A program made the position numbers and the translations under genes. From Lethocerus indicus (Eukaryota > Arthropoda > Insecta > Hemiptera > Belostomatidae), in NCBI GenBank assembly GCA_019843655.1, contig JACDQD010000005.1:3623575-3687574 (forward strand): a DNA stretch of 64,000 bases. Reading direction: 5' to 3'. This document shows positions 62,201 through 64,000 of this stretch, piece after piece; positions within the stretch are counted from its first letter, which is position 1; each line of letters opens with the position of its first letter. A model generated the notes under the pieces. It had not been told where the DNA came from, ran no database searches, and saw only the letters and a list, made by a program, of their open reading frames with translations.

Positions 62201-63542
62201 TGCTTCTGTTCTGCCGACGGTACCAGAATACCCGGTGGAATCGAACCCAACCAGGTAATAATATCATTCGGATCTTTATCGAATAGTTAATATTATTAGC
62301 GGGCGCGAGTCAAATATAATCCCGTATTGGCGTTATAAGACGAATCGAGAATTAATCGTCGGACGGCGATTGCAGGTACCCCAGATGATCACCATAACAT
62401 TCAACGGTGCCGTGAACGTGGACAACATCGATCTTTACGAAGAGATATTCAACGGTCAGCGCCAGAACCCCAACGGTTGCCAGATCAGAGGCACGTTCTT
62501 CGTCTCGCACAAGTACACCAACTACGCCGCCGTCCAGGAACTGCACAGGAAAGGTCACGAAATCTCCGTATTCTCGCTGACCCACAAGGACGATCCGAAA
62601 TACTGGACCGGCGGCACTTACGACGACTGGCTGGCCGAGATGGCCGGCGCCAGGCTCATCATCGAACGGTTCGCCAACATCACCGACGGATCGATCATCG
62701 GCGTTAGGGCGCCCTACTTGCGAGTGGGCGGCAACAAACAGTTCGAGATGATGGCCGACCAGTACTTCGTCTACGACGCCTCCATCACCGCGCCCCTCGG
62801 CCGCGTCCCCATCTGGCCGTACACGCTCTACTTCAGGATGCCGCACAAGTGTAACGGCAACGCTCAGAACTGCCCTCCAGGAGCCACCCCATCTGGGAGA
62901 TGGTCATGAACGAGCTCGATCGTAGGGACGACCCCACCTTCGACGAAAGCCTGCCCGGTTGTCACATGGTCGACTCGTGCTCCAACATCCAGACCGGAGA
63001 ACAGTTCGCTCGTCTCCTCAGGCACAACTTCAACCGCCATTTCAGTACCAACAGGGCTCCTCTCGGCCTTCACTTCCACGCCTCCTGGCTCAAGAGCAAA
63101 AAGGAATTCAAGGAGGAACTCATCAAATTCATCGAAGAGATGTTGGACAGGAACGATGTCTACTTCGTCACCAAACTTCAGGTAAGACCACTTGATATTA
63201 CGGTAAAATAAAATAAACGTAGCAACAATGTATGTTTCATATCCCTCGTCGTTCGTACGCTCGTATAATTCCTTCACTTTAACCGGTATTCGTTTTTTCC
63301 CTTTGCAGGTAATCCAGTGGATGCAGAACCCGACCGAGCTGACTTCGCTGAGGGACTTCCAAGAGTGGAAGGAGAAGTGCGACGTGAAGGGTCAGCCTTT
63401 CTGCTCTCTGCCGAACCCTTGCCCGCTGACCACCAGGGAGCTGCCCGGACAGACCATCCGACTGTTCACTTGCATGGAGTGCCCCAACAACTACCCCTGG
63501 CTCCTGGACCCCACCGGCGACGGATTCTCCTCCAATAATTAG
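55051..63542 (+). CDS. CDA2: Chitin deacetylase 2 (vermiform-type), frameshifted in exon 6
   Basis: Exons: 55051-55102, 58150-58318, then 3a 59063-59193 or 3b 59382-59494, 61904-62053, 62139-62254, 62376-63181, 63309-63542. It encodes about 550 residues: signal peptide (MAQLRPALFLAFLVLTC plus CWLAAVDG), RVKR site, CBM14 domain, LDLa repeat, CE4 domain, conserved cysteine tail. Family role: secreted chitin-matrix protein of cuticle and trachea. The start has AAG before ATG-G, a good context. Motif 1 reads TFNGA and motif 2 FSLTH, so the catalytic Asp, metal Asp and first metal His of CE4 enzymes are missing; RAPYLR is kept. One base is missing between 62876 and 62877: the frame runs to a stop at 62909, and the correct frame resumes on the other side (ATG 62900). 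All other junctions agree in phase. It follows CDA1 in tandem, 48.7 kb downstream. Confidence 0.94.
55103..58149 (+). other. CDA2 intron 1 (3 kb)
   Basis: Bounded by GTAAGT and ttccag. Holds a (GT)n microsatellite at about 56177-56221, a G run near 55729-55736 and C-rich, CT-rich sequence at 57.3-57.5 kb that gives long but low-complexity open frames. No coding exon is recognised. Confidence 0.6.
58150..58318 (+). CDS. CDA2: CDA2 exon 2: RVKR site and start of CBM14
   Basis: Acceptor ttccag, donor GTAGTA, 169 nt, phase 1 in and phase 2 out. It encodes CWLAAVDGNEQPIRVKRQDD and later ELCQDRPPDEYFRLSTSGD, CRDVVR. RVKR matches the RIKR at the same place in CDA1. Confidence 0.92.
59063..59193 (+). 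CDS. CDA2: CDA2 alternative exon 3a (CBM14, form a)
   Basis: Acceptor ggcgaag, donor GTAAGT, 131 nt. Its first base completes Arg (AG+G). It encodes CDKAAENGKTRLAGVRCPNG, then LAFDIDRQTCDWKTNVKNC. Phase 2 in and 1 out, identical to exon 3b, so either can join exon 2 to exon 4 but both together would shift the frame. Orthologous a and b forms are known in Tribolium CDA2. Confidence 0.9.
59194..59381 (+). promoter_or_regulatory. Short GC-rich hairpin intron between exons 3a and 3b
   Basis: 188 nt holding four perfect hairpins: ACGGCC/GGCCGT (59201-59214), GGCG-GTAA-CGCC (59220-59231), CCCCG-AACGA-CGGGG (59237-59251), GTCGGGG-AAAAA-CCCCGAC (59279-59297). GGCGTCGGG (59261-59269) can instead pair with CCCGACGCC (59292-59300), excluding the last hairpin. 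Placed between alternative exons, these may influence exon choice; this is inference. Confidence 0.5.
59382..59494 (+). CDS. CDA2: CDA2 alternative exon 3b (CBM14, form b)
   Basis: Acceptor ccaccag, donor GTAAGT, 113 nt. It encodes CTKAGIKQISCPSGLAFDID, then KQTCDWKGKVTNCDQLD. It is a diverged duplicate of exon 3a, six residues shorter, with the same cysteine pattern and phases. The CTKAGIKQISCPSG start is closer to the single CDA1 exon (CTSSGLQAIRCPAG) than 3a is, so b is plausibly the ancestral form. Confidence 0.9.
59495..61903 (+). other. CDA2 intron after exon 3b (2.4 kb)
   Basis: AT-rich, with a G run at about 59653-59663, an AG-rich stretch at 61.3-61.38 kb and T-rich sequence before the acceptor. 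No further CBM14-like exon copy was found, so there are two alternatives only. Confidence 0.6.
61904..62053 (+). CDS. CDA2: CDA2 exon 4: LDLa repeat
   Basis: Acceptor tttcag, donor GTAAGT, 150 nt. It encodes KPRKVLPILKTDEPVCPEG, then KLSCGNGECIEKELFCND, KPDCKDESDENAC, a full LDLa repeat with the acidic calcium site DESDE. Confidence 0.94.
62139..62254 (+). CDS. CDA2: CDA2 exon 5: linker to CE4 domain
   Basis: Acceptor ttttcag, donor GTAATA, 116 nt, phase 1 in and 0 out. It encodes TVELDPNRAPDCDTTQCVLP, then DCFCSADGTRIPGGIEPNQ. CDA1 has this segment and motif 1 in a single exon; CDA2 has an intron between them. Confidence 0.93.
62376..63181 (+). CDS. CDA2: CDA2 exon 6: CE4 domain, with one-base deletion
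   Basis: Acceptor gattgcag, donor GTAAGA. 806 nt, one short of the 807 needed for the flanking phases (0 and 0). Frame 1 reads through VPQMITITFNGAVNVDN to NCP, then hits a stop at 62907-62909. The expected continuation (R-S-H-P-I-W-E-M-V-M-N) is in the next frame from 62877 on. The sequence reads TGCCCTCCAGG where one more T would restore the family pattern NCPSRSH. Motifs TFNGA (62397-62411) and FSLTH (62571-62585). Confidence 0.93.
63309..63542 (+). CDS. CDA2: CDA2 exon 7: C-terminus and stop
   Basis: Acceptor tttgcag; encodes VIQWMQNPTELTSLRDFQEW, KEKCDVKGQPFCSLPNPCPL, TTRELPGQTIRLFTCMEC, PNNYPWLLDPTGDGFSSNN, stop TAG. An ATTAAA lies at 63572-63577, only 30 bases past the stop; the true poly(A) site may lie further on. 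Confidence 0.94.
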   Translation, partial: VIQWMQNPTELTSLRDFQEWKEKCDVKGQPFCSLPNPCPLTTRELPGQTIRLFTCMECPNNYPWLLDPTGDGFSSNN

Positions 63543-64000
63543 AAGAACAGACTATTCTCGATAAATATTTAATTAAAATAACCCTCCACCCCCCGTTATC
63601 CCCGCATAGGTATCCTCCTCGAAAGTTCTCGTGTTTCTCCTTTCTCGCTCGGTCTTCCTTTTTGTGTTTTATAATCGTTCGACACCCACGAAAATACAAT
63701 AATTTTCGGAAAGGGAGAGAGAAAGAGTGAAAGAGGGTGCGCCAAGTGGAGGGAGTTGATAATGTGCGAGGGGGAGGGTACAAGCGGCCCCAGGGTAGCG
63801 ACAAAATCAATTATTGTTATTAATTATGTATTAGAGAAAAACTGTTTTATCTTTTATTTAAGTAATAGTCGAGTTATGTACATAATCTGTACTGCGTACT
63901 TGTTACCCTTCCCGCCTCACTTTTTTCGGTCGATCACTCTGTCCGTTCTCGATAACCCGATCTCCCTTTCGTATAATACCGAATATGAAAACCTTTCTGT
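63543..64000 (+). other. CDA2 3' UTR or downstream flank
   Basis: No further coding sequence is recognised. An AG-rich stretch lies at about 63713-63740. The end of the transcript cannot be set from the sequence. Confidence 0.4.

Overview
The window is animal nuclear DNA, almost certainly from an insect. It holds two spliced, same-strand genes whose products carry the insect group I chitin deacetylase architecture: signal peptide, CBM14 chitin-binding domain, LDL-receptor class A repeat and CE4/NodB polysaccharide deacetylase domain. Introns are GT-AG, coding exons are rich in G/C at third positions, and the non-coding DNA is AT-rich and full of microsatellites and decayed transposons. I cannot place the order or species.

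Layout: (1) 3.57-6.33 kb, CDA1 (serpentine-type), five exons; the signal-peptide exon was not found and probably lies upstream of the window. (2) 6.3-54.7 kb, a 48-kb interval with no complete gene. It contains Penelope-like element (PLE) fragments, two arrays of one ~70-bp satellite in opposite orientation, a probable hAT end, and one isolated unrecognised coding-like exon near 51.1 kb. A TTAA-flanked piggyBac-type MITE lies upstream of CDA1 at 2.0-2.5 kb. (3) 54.7-63.5 kb, CDA2 (vermiform-type), from a promoter with a palindromic CRE and TATA boxes to the stop at 63,542. It has two alternative CBM14 exons (3a and 3b) of compatible phase.

The two proteins are secreted matrix proteins that organise chitin in cuticle and tracheae. 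CDA1 keeps the CE4 catalytic and metal residues (TFDDA, HSITH). CDA2 has TFNGA and FSLTH at these places, so it may act mainly by binding. As given, CDA2 exon 6 has a one-base deletion that breaks the reading frame; an assembly error or a damaged allele are both possible.

The most interesting non-genic signal is a 37-nt motif that folds as a small hammerhead ribozyme (CTGAAGA core, three-pair stem II, GAAA, palindromic ACCGGT stem III, GCTA/TAGC stem I). It recurs in the PLE fragments, including next to a GIY-YIG-coding remnant, and several copies are arranged head-to-head. Also notable are the short GC-rich intron between exons 3a and 3b, which holds several perfect hairpins with competing pairings, and the repeated association of the ~70-bp satellite with the PLE terminal sequence.
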